Below are positions 51,380 through 60,772 of a DNA stretch of 64,000 nucleotides, piece by piece (within the stretch, counting starts at the first letter, position 1; each line of letters opens with the position of its first letter). The stretch is taken from NCBI GenBank assembly GCA_002493905.1, contig DLAJ01000028.1, positions 51,149 through 115,148 on the forward strand. The letters are read 5' to 3'. The position numbers and the translations under genes are program-made. The notes under the pieces are model-generated. The model did not search any database. It was given only the letters and a program-made list of their open reading frames with translations, and was not told the origin of the DNA. This stretch comes from Lachnospiraceae bacterium UBA7050. GTDB taxonomy: Bacteria; Bacillota; Clostridia; Lachnospirales; Lachnospiraceae.

Positions 51380-52744
51380 TCAACGCTCCCCCATTGCAAC
51401 ATACTCCAGATCAGGACCAATCGCCTTGTAAGCGGGACGGATAATCTTTCCGTTGTTGGCAAGTTCTTCCATGAGGTGGGCGCTCCAGCCCGAAATACGG
51501 CCGATTGCAAACATCGGAGTGAACAGCTCAGAGGGAATGTTCAGCATATTGTAAACAAACCCGGAATAGAAGTCCACATTGATGCTGACGCCTTTGTAAA
51601 TCTGGCGTTCCTGCGCGATGATCTGCGGTGCAAGCCGTTCCACGGCGCTGTATAGGCCAAATTCTTTCTGCATGCCTTTTTCGCCGGCAAGCTTCTTTGC
51701 AAATTCTTTTAAGATTTCGGCACGCGGGTCGGATTTGGAGTAGACGGCGTGACCGAGTCCGTAAATTAAGCCGGAATGGTCGAAGGCGTCTTTATGTAAC
51801 AGTCTTTTCAGGTAATCTGAAATCTCATCCTCGTCTTCCCAGTCACCCACATTCTGTTTCATATCGGCGAACATTTTCACGACTTTGATATTGGCGCCGC
51901 CGTGTCTGGGACCTTTCAAAGAGCCGATCGCCGCCGCCATGACGGAATAAGTATCGGTCAGGGAAGAGGAGACGACGTGCGTGGTAAATGTGGAATTGTT
52001 ACCGCCGCCATGCTCCATATGAAGAACGAGCGCGATATCGAGCAGCTTTGCTTCAAGCGGCGTATAGCTGCTGTCGGGGCGCAAGATGCGCAGAATGTTC
52101 TCTGCCGCAGAGAGTCCCGGGTCTGGCCGGTGAATATAGAGACTGTTTCCGTCGTGATAATGGCTGTATGCCTGATACCCATAAATAGACAGGAGCGGGA
52201 ACAGGCTGATCAACTGCAGACACTGGCGCAGCACATTTGGAAGAGAGGTGTCGTCCGCGCGGTCGTCGTAGGAATATAGCGTCAGAATGCTGCGCGCCAG
52301 AGTGTTCATCATATCACGGCTTGGCGCTTTCATAATGATGTCACGGACAAAGCCGGTCGGCAGTGTGCGGTATTCTGAGAGCATAGTGCTGAAAGAAGAG
52401 AGTTCTTCAGATGTCGGCAGTCTGCCGAAAAGAAGAAGATAGGTGACCTCTTCAAAGCCAAAACGGTTCTCGGAAGTAAAGCCTCTTACAAGGTCTTTGA
52501 TATTGTAGCCGCGGTAAATCAGTTCGCCGGGCGCCGGAACTGAAACGCCGTCCACAATTTTGGACGCACGGATTTCGGAGATGTTCGTCAGACCGGCAAG
52601 CACCCCCTTGCCGTTAATGTCGCGCAGACCTCTTTTCACGTCGTATTTGGTAAACAGCTCTGTATCAATTTCGCCTGCGGCTCTGGAAAGCTCCGAAAGG
52701 CGCAATAATTCTGGTGTGATCTCAGAAAATTTTTGTTCATCCAT
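51380..52744 (-). CDS. gltA: citrate synthase
   Basis: Condenses acetyl-CoA and oxaloacetate to citrate; 454 residues. Catalytic histidines are seen in LHMEHGGGNNSTFTTHV (His245) and GLGHAVYSKSDPRAE (His332). SGFVYNMLNIPSELFTPMFA and GRISGWSAHLMEE complete the active-site region. It might also accept propionyl-CoA, which sequence alone does not exclude. ATG 52744 follows AGGTGG. It is divergent from pckA and shares a 301-base control region with it. Confidence 0.94.
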   Translation of the reverse strand: MDEQKFSEITPELLRLSELSRAAGEIDTELFTKYDVKRGLRDINGKGVLAGLTNISEIRASKIVDGVSVPAPGELIYRGYNIKDLVRGFTSENRFGFEEVTYLLLFGRLPTSEELSSFSTMLSEYRTLPTGFVRDIIMKAPSRDMMNTLARSILTLYSYDDRADDTSLPNVLRQCLQLISLFPLLSIYGYQAYSHYHDGNSLYIHRPDPGLSAAENILRILRPDSSYTPLEAKLLDIALVLHMEHGGGNNSTFTTHVVSSSLTDTYSVMAAAIGSLKGPRHGGANIKVVKMFADMKQNVGDWEDEDEISDYLKRLLHKDAFDHSGLIYGLGHAVYSKSDPRAEILKEFAKKLAGEKGMQKEFGLYSAVERLAPQIIAQERQIYKGVSINVDFYSGFVYNMLNIPSELFTPMFAIGRISGWSAHLMEELANNGKIIRPAYKAIGPDLEYVAMGER

Positions 52745-52881
52745 TGCGCATACCACCTTTCTTAACATAAATTGTTGTGGGAAATACCACGGAAAAACCG
52801 GAAGCATGAAGGACAAAGAATTGTCAGAAAAAGCATGCCTCCCGTTAGGAAACTGTTATGTAAACGATACTGAACATGATT

Positions 52882-52911
52882 ATGATACCATGATTCGTAC
52901 GATCTGTTCAA
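52882..52911 (-). promoter_or_regulatory. promoter for citrate synthase
   Basis: On the minus strand TTGAAC (52911-52906), an 18-base spacer and TATCAT (52887-52882) with TGG before it. The leader to the start codon is about 130 bases. Confidence 0.6.
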
Positions 52912-52973
52912 TAAAAATATCGCGGTTTTAGAAACATTTAAGAAAGTACCCGCGGAATTTGTTTGGAAAATGA

Positions 52974-53002
52974 TTGATTTTCCTAATCTTTTATGCGATA
53001 AT
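52974..53002 (+). promoter_or_regulatory. promoter for pckA
   Basis: TTGATT (52974-52979), a 17-base spacer and GATAAT (52997-53002) with TGC before it. Together with the citrate synthase promoter it sits in the 301-base interval 52745-53045, which holds no gene. Confidence 0.65.
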
Positions 53003-53045
53003 TGGGCTTAGCGTATAGCAAATTAAATATCAAAGGAGGACAAAC

Positions 53046-54761
53046 ATGTCAACAAAAGCTTATTATCCTATCAATGAGATCGGCGCTGGAAAGCCTGGCT
53101 TTTCTAAGACACGCTCTATTATTGAGGCCGCTTTTTACGGCAATAATGTAGTAAAGGTCAACACCTTAAAGGAGGCTTATGAGCTTGCAAAGAATTCCCC
53201 GGGAACGATTGTGACCGATATGCCGGTATACAGAGGTGAGGAATTCGGACTCGAGAGTGATGCAAAGGTTCTTCTTTTTAATGACGGGGCCGTAACCGGA
53301 CGTTATGCGGCAGCGCGCCGTATTAAAGGTCAGGCAGGCGTGGATTCCGCGAAGCTGGATAAGGTTGCAATGGATGCGGTCTATGAGACACGCTGGAAGA
53401 CCATGTATCATGCGCAGGTATTCGTAGGACTTGATCCGGAATTCATGGTAAAAGCGCATCTGCTGATTCCGGAAGGAGAAGAGAATCTGCTGTATAACTG
53501 GATGCTGAACTTCCAGTATATGTCAGATGAGTATGTAAAAATGTATAAGTCGTCCCAGCCGGTCGGCGGCGGCAAAGAGCCGGATATCTACATTTTCTCC
53601 GATCCCCAGTGGACACCGCAGGAGCGTCCTGATGTGGATTACAGCTGCTTAAGCGATCCGCTTACGCTCTGCTATTTTGATACGGATGAGAACTGCGCAT
53701 GCATCTTAGGTATGAAGTATTTCGGCGAGCACAAGAAGGGCACGCTGACCATGGCATGGGCGATTGCAAACAGAAACGGCTATGCATCCTGCCACGGCGG
53801 TCAGAAAGAGTATACACTTGCTGACGGCTCTAAGTTCGTTGCTTCCGTATACGGCTTATCCGGTTCTGGAAAGTCCACGCTGACGCATGCAAAGCATGGC
53901 GGCAAGTATCCTGCAATCAAGGTGCTTCATGATGACGCGTTCATCATTAATACGGATACCTGTGCATCGGTTGCGCTGGAGCCTACTTATTTTGATAAGA
54001 CGGCAGATTATCCGACAGGCTGCCCCGATAATAAATACTTATTAACGGCACAGAACTGCTCTGCAACAATGGATGAAGATGGTAAGATCCAGCTTGTTAC
54101 CGAGGATATCAGAAATGGTAACGGACGTGCGATCAAGTCTAAATTATGGTCCCCGAACCGTGTGGATAAGATTGACAGCCCGGTAAATGCAATCTTCTGG
54201 ATCATGAAAGACCCGACCATTCCGCCCGTTGTAAAGCTGAAAGGTGCAGCGCTTGCATCTGTTATGGGAGCAACGCTTGCAACCAAGACTTCTACAGCAG
54301 AGCGTGTTGCTGCAGGTACGGACTTAAATGCGATCCGCATCGTGCCGTATGCAAACCCGTTCAGAACCTATCCGCTTGTGAACGACTATGAGAAATTCAA
54401 GAAGCTGGTTGAGGAGAAGAACGTTGCCTGCTACATCATCAACACTGGTGATTTCATGGGCAAGAAGTGCCAGAAGGAAGATACGCTCGGCATTCTTGAG
54501 ACCATCGTTGAGAACAAGGCAAAATTTGAGAAGTGGGGACCGTTTGAGGATATTGAGATCATGAATGACTGGTCCGGCAAGACGGGAGACTTCACTCCGA
54601 ATCTTCAGGATAAGGATTATGTTGCCCAGTTAAAGAGTGCGATGGAGACCCGTGTAAAGTCCGTAAAGGATTTCGGCGAGAAGGCAGGCGGTTTCGACAA
54701 GCTTCCTGACGAGGCTCTTGCAGCACTTGAGAAGATCGTAAAAGAGATTGAGACGCTCTAA
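53046..54761 (+). CDS. pckA: phosphoenolpyruvate carboxykinase (ATP)
   Basis: Interconverts oxaloacetate + ATP and PEP + CO2 + ADP; 571 residues, slightly longer than the 530-540 of E. coli PckA. The P-loop is GLSGSGKST (270-278). The metal site follows in LHDDAFIINTDT. TMAWAIANRNGYASCHGG and NTGDFMGKKCQKED are further recognisable segments. In Lachnospiraceae it often works in the direction of oxaloacetate formation; sequence cannot show direction. GGAGG precedes the ATG. Codon use is strongly biased (GCAxxx, AAGxxx), suggesting high expression. Confidence 0.95.
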   Translation: MSTKAYYPINEIGAGKPGFSKTRSIIEAAFYGNNVVKVNTLKEAYELAKNSPGTIVTDMPVYRGEEFGLESDAKVLLFNDGAVTGRYAAARRIKGQAGVDSAKLDKVAMDAVYETRWKTMYHAQVFVGLDPEFMVKAHLLIPEGEENLLYNWMLNFQYMSDEYVKMYKSSQPVGGGKEPDIYIFSDPQWTPQERPDVDYSCLSDPLTLCYFDTDENCACILGMKYFGEHKKGTLTMAWAIANRNGYASCHGGQKEYTLADGSKFVASVYGLSGSGKSTLTHAKHGGKYPAIKVLHDDAFIINTDTCASVALEPTYFDKTADYPTGCPDNKYLLTAQNCSATMDEDGKIQLVTEDIRNGNGRAIKSKLWSPNRVDKIDSPVNAIFWIMKDPTIPPVVKLKGAALASVMGATLATKTSTAERVAAGTDLNAIRIVPYANPFRTYPLVNDYEKFKKLVEEKNVACYIINTGDFMGKKCQKEDTLGILETIVENKAKFEKWGPFEDIEIMNDWSGKTGDFTPNLQDKDYVAQLKSAMETRVKSVKDFGEKAGGFDKLPDEALAALEKIVKEIETL

Positions 54762-54798
54762 AAATCAGATTTCGGTCAGAATGACCGGAACAAATGAG

Positions 54799-54840
54799 AA
54801 AGAGACTGTGATACGCAGCTGCGTGCACAGTCTCTTTTTT
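54799..54840. terminator. terminator between pckA and the convergent kinase gene
   Basis: Perfect 12-base stem AAAGAGACTGTG (54799-54810) with CACAGTCTCTTT (54826-54837), then TTT. The loop is itself a palindrome, ACGCAGCTGCGT (54813-54824), so the whole can fold as one long helix. A residues on the left permit bidirectional use. Confidence 0.88.
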
Positions 54841-54848
54841 AGGCTTTT

Positions 54849-56204
54849 TTAGTTTTCGCGAAGCATGATGGAGGAGTGGAAGGTCTGATCATCATGTGTA
54901 AATTCCGCGCCGCCTCCGTACTTTTCCGCAATCTCCGTTAGTATTTGAAGACCAAGCCCATGATGGTCCGGTTTTGCAGAGAGATAGCGGCTGCCCTCCT
55001 TCCGAACCATTCCGTCAAAACCGTTGTCCACCGTAATTACGATCATCTTGCCGCGGCAGAGCATGTTCAGCTCTATGAAGCGGTGCTCCTCTGGGGCGCG
55101 GTCCGCCGCGTCAAGCGCGTTTTCTAAGAGATTGCCGATCAGGACGGAAAGATCGGTATCCTGTACCGAAAGCACATCGGGAACAGAAATATGCGCCGTC
55201 AGTGTGATGCCGCGTTCGGCGGCGAGAGAAGAATAGTGGCTGACCAGCATATTGATGATCGGATTGGAGCAGAATGTTTTGATCTGCAGACTGCCTGCAT
55301 CGTCCAGATAACGGGTAAGGTAATCCCTTGCCTTTGCGGTTTCACCGCTTTCCCAAAGCCCCTGAAGCATGAGCAGATGATGCCGCAGGTCGTGACGCTG
55401 CTTGCGGCTGTGGTCAATGCTGTCGCAGATTCGCCGATATTGTTCGTCCCGGATCGTGTTCTGATACTGCAGGCGCAGATATTTTTCCTGAGCCATGTGC
55501 TGCGCATGCGCCAGAGCGTACATTTTGAACATCACTCCGTACAATAGAAAGATCGTGAAATAGACCGTGAAATATAAGATAAGTGCGTCCGGCCTGCCAT
55601 CAATCAGGGTGAAGACGTTGATCTGCATAAACGCAAAAAAAAGTATGAGAAATAAAAACAGGGACAAAAATGCCAGATACCCGGTTTCCTTCTGATTCAT
55701 TTCCTTTTCCACGGGCATATAAAAATAGTGCAGGAGCAGGCATAAGGAAACGGCGACGCCCGGATAGATAATGGCGATCAGGAATATAACCGGTCCTTCG
55801 TAGGGAAGATAGTTTTGAAGCTCATAAGTAAAAAAGTTGTTGGAAAAAAAGTTACAGATGGAAACGGCGAGCAGGGCGCTTGTCAGCGCAAAGGAAAAAA
55901 CAAAGAGCTTTTTCTGCCAGACAGCCTTGATCGCATACAGATACCAAAAGAAACAGGGCAGCAGGCAGAAAAGAAACATGCCGTTTACTTTGTAAAACAG
56001 GGCATAATCATGGGGAAAAACAGAAGAAAAGAATACGCCGCTGATGGCGAAAAACACAGCGGTTCCCAATATCAGCGCCGCGGTGAGCAGCGCAGTTTTT
56101 TTGCGGGAAAAGCGCCAGTTTTTCCGGAAAGGGAACGCGCACAGAACGGCAAACGGTACAAGCTGTGCAAGATATCCTGACAGCAGACGGAAAAATACCT
56201 GCAT
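54849..56204 (-). CDS. AgrC/CitA-like GHKL sensor kinase
   Basis: Kinase of 451 residues. The N-terminal half holds six or seven TM segments (to about 215). The cytoplasmic half has the phospho-acceptor helix SRKQRHDLRHHLLMLQGL (His in the RHDLRHH motif) and a GHKL ATPase (NLLENALDAADRAPEEHR, later DNGFDGMV and HHGLGLQILTEIAEKYGG). This layout is typical of peptide-pheromone sensors that work with LytTR regulators. ATG 56204 abuts the regulator stop (TGATG); a GTG at 56207 is possible. GGGGG precedes it. Confidence 0.92.
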   Translation of the reverse strand: MQVFFRLLSGYLAQLVPFAVLCAFPFRKNWRFSRKKTALLTAALILGTAVFFAISGVFFSSVFPHDYALFYKVNGMFLFCLLPCFFWYLYAIKAVWQKKLFVFSFALTSALLAVSICNFFSNNFFTYELQNYLPYEGPVIFLIAIIYPGVAVSLCLLLHYFYMPVEKEMNQKETGYLAFLSLFLFLILFFAFMQINVFTLIDGRPDALILYFTVYFTIFLLYGVMFKMYALAHAQHMAQEKYLRLQYQNTIRDEQYRRICDSIDHSRKQRHDLRHHLLMLQGLWESGETAKARDYLTRYLDDAGSLQIKTFCSNPIINMLVSHYSSLAAERGITLTAHISVPDVLSVQDTDLSVLIGNLLENALDAADRAPEEHRFIELNMLCRGKMIVITVDNGFDGMVRKEGSRYLSAKPDHHGLGLQILTEIAEKYGGGAEFTHDDQTFHSSIMLREN

Positions 56205-56932
56205 CACAGTTCCCCCTTTCTTGCCAGATCAAATAAAAACCGTTCATATTGCTTTTTTAGCCCGGAACGGTTATTGCGCGACAGGACGATCTCGGTTCCG
56301 TCGCTTAATACGACGTGGTCAAAATGAAATGCGTCGATAAACTGCATATTGACGACATAGCTTCTCTGCGCATATAAGAAAAGCGCATCATCTAAAAGCT
56401 CATAGAGCGCGTTTAAGGAAGTATAGGAGCGGAACGTATTCTTTTTGGTGTGAATCACACAGACTTTATTCATCGCTTCGATATATACAATATTGTCGAT
56501 CGGTATCGAAACATTTCCCTGATTGGTCTTTAATTCAAGGAAGCGGCTTTCATCGACGGCAGGCAGGGGCAGACAGCGCTCCATGGCTTCGCTGACCGCA
56601 TCCTTAGTCAGAGGTTTGATGAGATAATGGACGGCTTCCAGGGCAAATGCTTCCAAAGCATGCTCTTTGCTGTAAGTAGTAAAGATAAAGCGGCAGCGAT
56701 GGCGTAAGAGCGCTTTCCGCACCGTATCCGTACCGCTGATCCCGTCCATATAAATGTCCATAAAGGCAATGTCGTACGGGGACTGCTCATGCGCGGTAAG
56801 AAAATCTTCTCCGCAGGAAAACGCATCTATGCGGGCTGTCAGATTCTTTTGCGCGAGAACGGTTTGAAGAAAGCGCGCCAGCGTTTCACGATCCTTCAAT
56901 TCATCTTCACATATGGCAATACCAAGCGGCAT
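56204..56932 (-). CDS. LytTR-family response regulator
   Basis: Regulator of 242 residues: receiver domain (CEDE near the start, phospho-acceptor Asp59 in AFMDIYMDG, Lys in YLIKPLTKDA) and a C-terminal LytTR DNA-binding domain (IPIDNIVYIEAMNKVCVIHT, LYAQRSYVVNMQFIDAFHFD, VLSRN). GGAGG precedes the ATG. It is transcribed with the kinase behind it and is divergent from the large surface-protein gene. No agrD-like peptide gene was seen between the genes. Confidence 0.95.
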   Translation of the reverse strand: MPLGIAICEDELKDRETLARFLQTVLAQKNLTARIDAFSCGEDFLTAHEQSPYDIAFMDIYMDGISGTDTVRKALLRHRCRFIFTTYSKEHALEAFALEAVHYLIKPLTKDAVSEAMERCLPLPAVDESRFLELKTNQGNVSIPIDNIVYIEAMNKVCVIHTKKNTFRSYTSLNALYELLDDALFLYAQRSYVVNMQFIDAFHFDHVVLSDGTEIVLSRNNRSGLKKQYERFLFDLARKGEL

Positions 56933-56964
56933 GAGACTGCCTCCTTTTATCTGTGTTAGGAAGA

Positions 56965-56993
56965 ATTATAACAAAAAGAACGAAAAAAGACAA
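56965..56993 (-). promoter_or_regulatory. promoter of the LytTR two-component operon
   Basis: On the minus strand TTGTCT (56993-56988), a 17-base spacer and TATAAT (56970-56965). Confidence 0.8.
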
Positions 56994-57012
56994 AGAGAAG
57001 ACTTTTCCATTT

Positions 57013-57075
57013 CGTAAAATGTATGATTTACGGTGTGGAAAGCAGGTCTAAGTCAGAAAAGTCCTATGTTAAAAT
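57013..57075 (+). promoter_or_regulatory. inverted repeat and -10 element before the surface-protein gene
   Basis: CGTAAA (57013-57018), 8 bases, TTTACG (57027-57032) forms an inverted repeat in the divergent control region, 38 bases before a TAAAAT (57070-57075) with TGT in front. No -35 box is seen at the correct distance (57047-57052), as expected of an activator-dependent promoter. The LytTR regulator beside it is the natural candidate, by position only. Confidence 0.45.
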
Positions 57076-57141
57076 GAAGAAAATAGAAAACATTTTGCAT
57101 GATGATAAAACAGGCTAAGACGGATCTGACGGAGGTTTAGG

Positions 57142-60100
57142 ATGAAAAAACGAAAGGGAAGTTTCTTACAAAGAATGGCGGCAGTACTGCTATCCGTGGT
57201 GCTGACGGCGTGCATGGTATCGAATGCAGTACCGATGGCGGTACTGGCTGAAGAAGCGGGCGGACAGCCGGAGAGTGTCAGCGGGAACACGGCTGGAACC
57301 GTGGAGGGCGGCACAGAGTCGGAGGAAGAAACGGAGACGGAGCCTGCGGAGGAAACGAATCCCGAAGGGCAGGAACCGGACGGCGGAGCGGGGCAGGAGA
57401 CGCAGGAACCGGACGGCGGAGCGGGACAGGAGACGCAGGAGCCGGGCGGCGGGACGGAACAGGAGACGCCGGGGACCGGCACGGAGGAAGAAACGGAGAC
57501 GGGTACCGTCAGCGGAAATGATGTGGAATCTGATACTGTACCGGAGCAGCAGGGTGTGATGATGGCGGCAGTGCCTGCACTGCAGGCGGATAATATCGCA
57601 TCTGGCGATGGATGGGTACTTGACGCAGACGGAAAGCTGACGATTGAGTCGGATACGGGGATGACAGGATGGATAAGCAATAGGAGTAAATACAATCGGC
57701 AGGTTACAGGCGCAGAGATACGAAGCGGTGTAACAAGCATAGGAAAGGACGCGTTTTTCGGATGTTTTGATCTGGAAGGCAGGATTACGATACCAGATGG
57801 AGTGACAAGTATAGGGGAAAATGCGTTTACTAATTGTCCAAAGCTGACAGGCATCACCATACCGGAGAGTGTGACGAGCATTGGAGCGGGTGCATTTGCT
57901 GGATGTGCCGGTCTGACAAGCATCACCATACCGGGAAACGTGACAAGCATCGGAGGGAGTGCATTTGCTACATGCGAGGGTCTGACAGGCATCACCATAC
58001 CGGAGAGTGTGGCGAGTATGGGGGAAAATATGTTTGCCGGGTGCAGTAATCTGACGCATGTCAAGCTGCCAAATAACATGACTGGTATAGGCGAATACAT
58101 GTTTAGTAACTGTGGACGCCTGACAGGCATCACGATCCCGGAAACTGTGACCGCCATAGGGGAGGCTGCATTTTATAACTGTGGGAGTTTGCAGGAGATC
58201 ACAATTCCAAGTGCAGTCATACAAATAGACGATGCTGTTTTTGATGGTTGTACATCGCTTGAAATGATTACGTTTTTGGGCAATAACCCGCCGACCCTTG
58301 GGAAATATGATGTATTTGGCAGAGAGGGAGAGGGCGATCCGGAATCATGCATGGGTCTTCCCGAATCGAGGTGCGCATTTTATAAAAATAACGAAAAAGG
58401 CATCCATGTCCCGGAGGGCAGGGCGCAGACCTACAAAGACGCATGGAAGGATTGGGCGGCATATATTGCGGATGATGCGTCATCTTCTGAGAAGACAGAT
58501 TTTGAAAAGCTGATAGAAACAATGGAAGTTATAATGGCGGCATTGGAGGATTTTACGGCAGATAATGACACCACGGCAGAGAGCATTCAAAGGATCATCG
58601 ACGCGGCTGTGGCTGATGCGGGCATTACGGATGCGGTCGTTGAAGTAAGAGATTTTCAAAAAACAGCCGCAACAACAGAGGCGGAAGGAAAGATTCAGGC
58701 GGCAATCTATGTCCGGTGCGGAACCCGTGAGAATACAGGAAGCATGGAGGAAAAGATAGACAGATTGCAGCCTTCTCATACCCATACACTGGCTTTGACG
58801 CCTGCGAAGCCCGCTGACTGTACGACGGACGGAAACAAGGCATACTATACCTGCAGCGGCTGTGACAAGTGGTTCTTAGACGCGGCTGGAACGCAGGAGA
58901 TTACGGATAAGGGCGGCGTGGTGATCGCCGCAGGACACAGCTATGGTGCGTGGGTGATTGACCGACAGGCAACAGAGACTGAGAAAGGGGAAAAACACAG
59001 GGAATGCAGTGTATGTGGGGATGTCCAAACAGAAATCATACCCGTGACCGGCGGCGGAAGCTCCGGAGGCGGGGATGATACCGGCGGCAGCACCGGAAGC
59101 GGCAGCAATACGGGAAGCGGCGCGGACGGTGACGGCGGCGAAAACGGAAATACCGACAGCGGTCACATTGGAAACACAGGCGATACAGAAAACGGAAACA
59201 TTATTTCGCAAGTCGTCATCAAAGAAAACGTTCCGGCGACAGCCTTTGCGACACCGGAGGACGAGCTTGCGGGACTGCTTTTGACGGAACAGGAAAAACA
59301 GATGACACAGGGCGGAACGGATATCCGCATTGTCCTGAATGTCGAAGATATGTCAGAACGTGTGGACGAGGCAGAGAAAGCGCTTGTCGAATCCGTGCTT
59401 GAAGACTGGCGTGTGGGACAGTATTTGGACATCAGCCTTTTCAAATTGATTGGGGAACAGCGCACGCAGATTACGGAGACTGCGGGAAAGATTCGGATCA
59501 CCCTTGCGATACCGAAGAGTCTTAGACGGATGGCTGGAACCGCGGGGGCGGATAGCACGGATCCGGCGGAATATGCGGATGCATCGGGCGCTGCGCAGCA
59601 GACCTTCTACGCCATCCTGCGCGTCCACAACGGACAGATCGAGCTTCTGCCTGATCTTGACAATCATAACGATACCATTACGGTTGAGACGGACCGTTTC
59701 TCCACGTATGTTCTGATTCTGCTGGATAAAGGGATAGACAGTGCGGATGCTGCGGACCCAGCAGGCACAGATGCGCAAAACGGCGGCGCATCTGACGGAG
59801 AAAATTATGCCGATGGAAACGAAGCCGGAACCAATGCAGAAAGCGCAAATGGAGCCGGAGAACAGGCAAAAGACGACGAGCCGAAAACCGGGGGCTTTGA
59901 ACCGGCAGCGCTCTATGCGACGCTCTCGATGATCGCCGGACTCACCTATCTGCTCTTATACTTTGCGGACCATAAGAGGGGCATGACGGAGGAGACCAAG
60001 AAGGAGCTTGTTTCCAAGCTGATTGCCTGGGCGAAGCAGGGAAGAATATGGCGCAGATACCTTGCGCTTGCGGCAGTCTTTATACTGCTTGTATATTATC

Positions 60101-60159
60101 ACAGCATCGGCAAGAAAACGGCTGTGGAGTGGATGGGGCTTTACGGAAAGCAGGGATGA
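57142..60159 (+). CDS. large BspA-like leucine-rich-repeat surface protein
   Basis: Protein of 1005 residues. Signal peptide (about 1-36), an acidic low-complexity segment with an 11-residue repeat (EPDGGAGQETQ), then about eight LRR_5 units of 23 residues (for example ITIPESVTSIGAGAFAGC) at about 190-400. A region of two CxxC pairs follows (YYTCSGCDKWF, HRECSVCGD; about 570-630), then a Gly/Ser/Asn linker, a beta-rich domain (about 690-860), a second acidic linker and two C-terminal TM segments (near 933-952 and 970-992). BspA-like proteins act in adhesion; the C-terminal membrane anchor replaces an LPXTG signal. GGAGG precedes the ATG. It is divergent from the LytTR system. Confidence 0.88.
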   Translation: MKKRKGSFLQRMAAVLLSVVLTACMVSNAVPMAVLAEEAGGQPESVSGNTAGTVEGGTESEEETETEPAEETNPEGQEPDGGAGQETQEPDGGAGQETQEPGGGTEQETPGTGTEEETETGTVSGNDVESDTVPEQQGVMMAAVPALQADNIASGDGWVLDADGKLTIESDTGMTGWISNRSKYNRQVTGAEIRSGVTSIGKDAFFGCFDLEGRITIPDGVTSIGENAFTNCPKLTGITIPESVTSIGAGAFAGCAGLTSITIPGNVTSIGGSAFATCEGLTGITIPESVASMGENMFAGCSNLTHVKLPNNMTGIGEYMFSNCGRLTGITIPETVTAIGEAAFYNCGSLQEITIPSAVIQIDDAVFDGCTSLEMITFLGNNPPTLGKYDVFGREGEGDPESCMGLPESRCAFYKNNEKGIHVPEGRAQTYKDAWKDWAAYIADDASSSEKTDFEKLIETMEVIMAALEDFTADNDTTAESIQRIIDAAVADAGITDAVVEVRDFQKTAATTEAEGKIQAAIYVRCGTRENTGSMEEKIDRLQPSHTHTLALTPAKPADCTTDGNKAYYTCSGCDKWFLDAAGTQEITDKGGVVIAAGHSYGAWVIDRQATETEKGEKHRECSVCGDVQTEIIPVTGGGSSGGGDDTGGSTGSGSNTGSGADGDGGENGNTDSGHIGNTGDTENGNIISQVVIKENVPATAFATPEDELAGLLLTEQEKQMTQGGTDIRIVLNVEDMSERVDEAEKALVESVLEDWRVGQYLDISLFKLIGEQRTQITETAGKIRITLAIPKSLRRMAGTAGADSTDPAEYADASGAAQQTFYAILRVHNGQIELLPDLDNHNDTITVETDRFSTYVLILLDKGIDSADAADPAGTDAQNGGASDGENYADGNEAGTNAESANGAGEQAKDDEPKTGGFEPAALYATLSMIAGLTYLLLYFADHKRGMTEETKKELVSKLIAWAKQGRIWRRYLALAAVFILLVYYHSIGKKTAVEWMGLYGKQG
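57373..57471 (+). repeat. 33-bp tandem repeat in the surface-protein gene
   Basis: Three units of 33 bases (57373-57405, 57406-57438, 57439-57471). The first two are nearly identical and the third is diverged. Encoded unit EPDGGAGQETQ. Confidence 0.85.
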
Positions 60160-60196
60160 TGGCGGAACCAGAGGGTACACCCAGTGCAAAAAATGC

Positions 60197-60225
60197 TTGC
60201 ATTCGGGTGCGCGTTATGATACACT
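60197..60225 (+). promoter_or_regulatory. promoter for rplS
   Basis: TTGCAT (60197-60202), a 17-base spacer and TACACT (60220-60225). It separates rplS from the surface-protein gene. Confidence 0.7.
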
Positions 60226-60231
60226 AAGCAC

Positions 60232-60300
60232 GTTGCAGTAAAAAGATGGTCCTCTGTTACAGCTTGTATTAAGAACATCCCATATATCGTAAGGAGACAG
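60232..60300 (+). ncRNA. candidate L19 ribosomal-protein leader
   Basis: The 5' UTR of about 70 bases before rplS contains GATGGTCCTCTGTTACAGC and AAGAACATCCC. GATG and CATC can close a stem over an inner CTGT/ACAG pairing. Firmicutes rplS genes often have an autoregulatory L19 leader at this place. I assign it by position and resemblance from memory only. Confidence 0.45.
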
Positions 60301-60304
60301 AAGA

Positions 60305-60652
60305 ATGAATAACGTGATCAAAGAAATCGAAGAAGAACAGTTAAAAAAAGAGGTTCCTCAGTTCAATGTCGGAGATACCGTACGTGTATACGGCAAGATC
60401 AAAGAGGGAAACCGCGAAAGAATTCAGGTTTTTGAGGGAACCGTATTAAAGAAACAGGGTGGAAGCAACCGCGCAACCTTTACTGTCCGCAAGAATTCCA
60501 ACGGGATCGGTGTGGAGAGAACATGGCCACTGCATTCACCGAACGTGGAAAAGGTAGAAGTTGTCCGTACCGGTAAGGTAAGAAGGGCGAAGCTGAATTA
60601 TTTAAGAAACCGCGTCGGCAAGAAGGCGAAAGTAAAAGAGCTTGTAAAATAA
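60305..60652 (+). CDS. rplS: 50S ribosomal protein L19
   Basis: Ribosomal protein of 115 residues at the 30S-50S interface. The body VGDTVRVYGKIKEGNRERIQ, the segment RIQVFEGTVLKKQGG and the segment GVERTWPLHSPNVEKVEVVR are typical of L19 over its full length. GGAG precedes the ATG. In Firmicutes it usually follows rimM-trmD; here the preceding gene is the surface protein. Confidence 0.97.
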   Translation: MNNVIKEIEEEQLKKEVPQFNVGDTVRVYGKIKEGNRERIQVFEGTVLKKQGGSNRATFTVRKNSNGIGVERTWPLHSPNVEKVEVVRTGKVRRAKLNYLRNRVGKKAKVKELVK

Positions 60653-60670
60653 GAAGCAGGGAACACAGGA

Positions 60671-60701
60671 GGGACAGATACAAAGGTATCCGTCCCTTTT
60701 T
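60671..60701 (+). terminator. terminator after rplS
   Basis: GGGAC-A-GATAC (60671-60681) pairs with GTATC-C-GTCCC (60686-60696) with one A-C mismatch, then five T. Confidence 0.8.
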
Positions 60702-60772
60702 AGAATATTGGTAATCAGAAACAGCGCAGGATTTTGAACCCGGGCGGGTTGTTTTTTAGGCGGGAAAAACGG

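Noticed and set aside
57069..58224. Two long antisense open frames (362 and 344 codons) opposite the surface-protein gene
   Set aside because: They mirror the repeat-rich, biased-composition coding strand. They show Cys/Ser/Pro-rich nonsense repeats and no ribosome site or family feature.
57781..58270. Periodic repeats in the surface-protein gene as a CRISPR array
   Set aside because: The period is about 69 bases in frame with the coding sequence and encodes LRR_5 units. There are no constant repeats with unique spacers.
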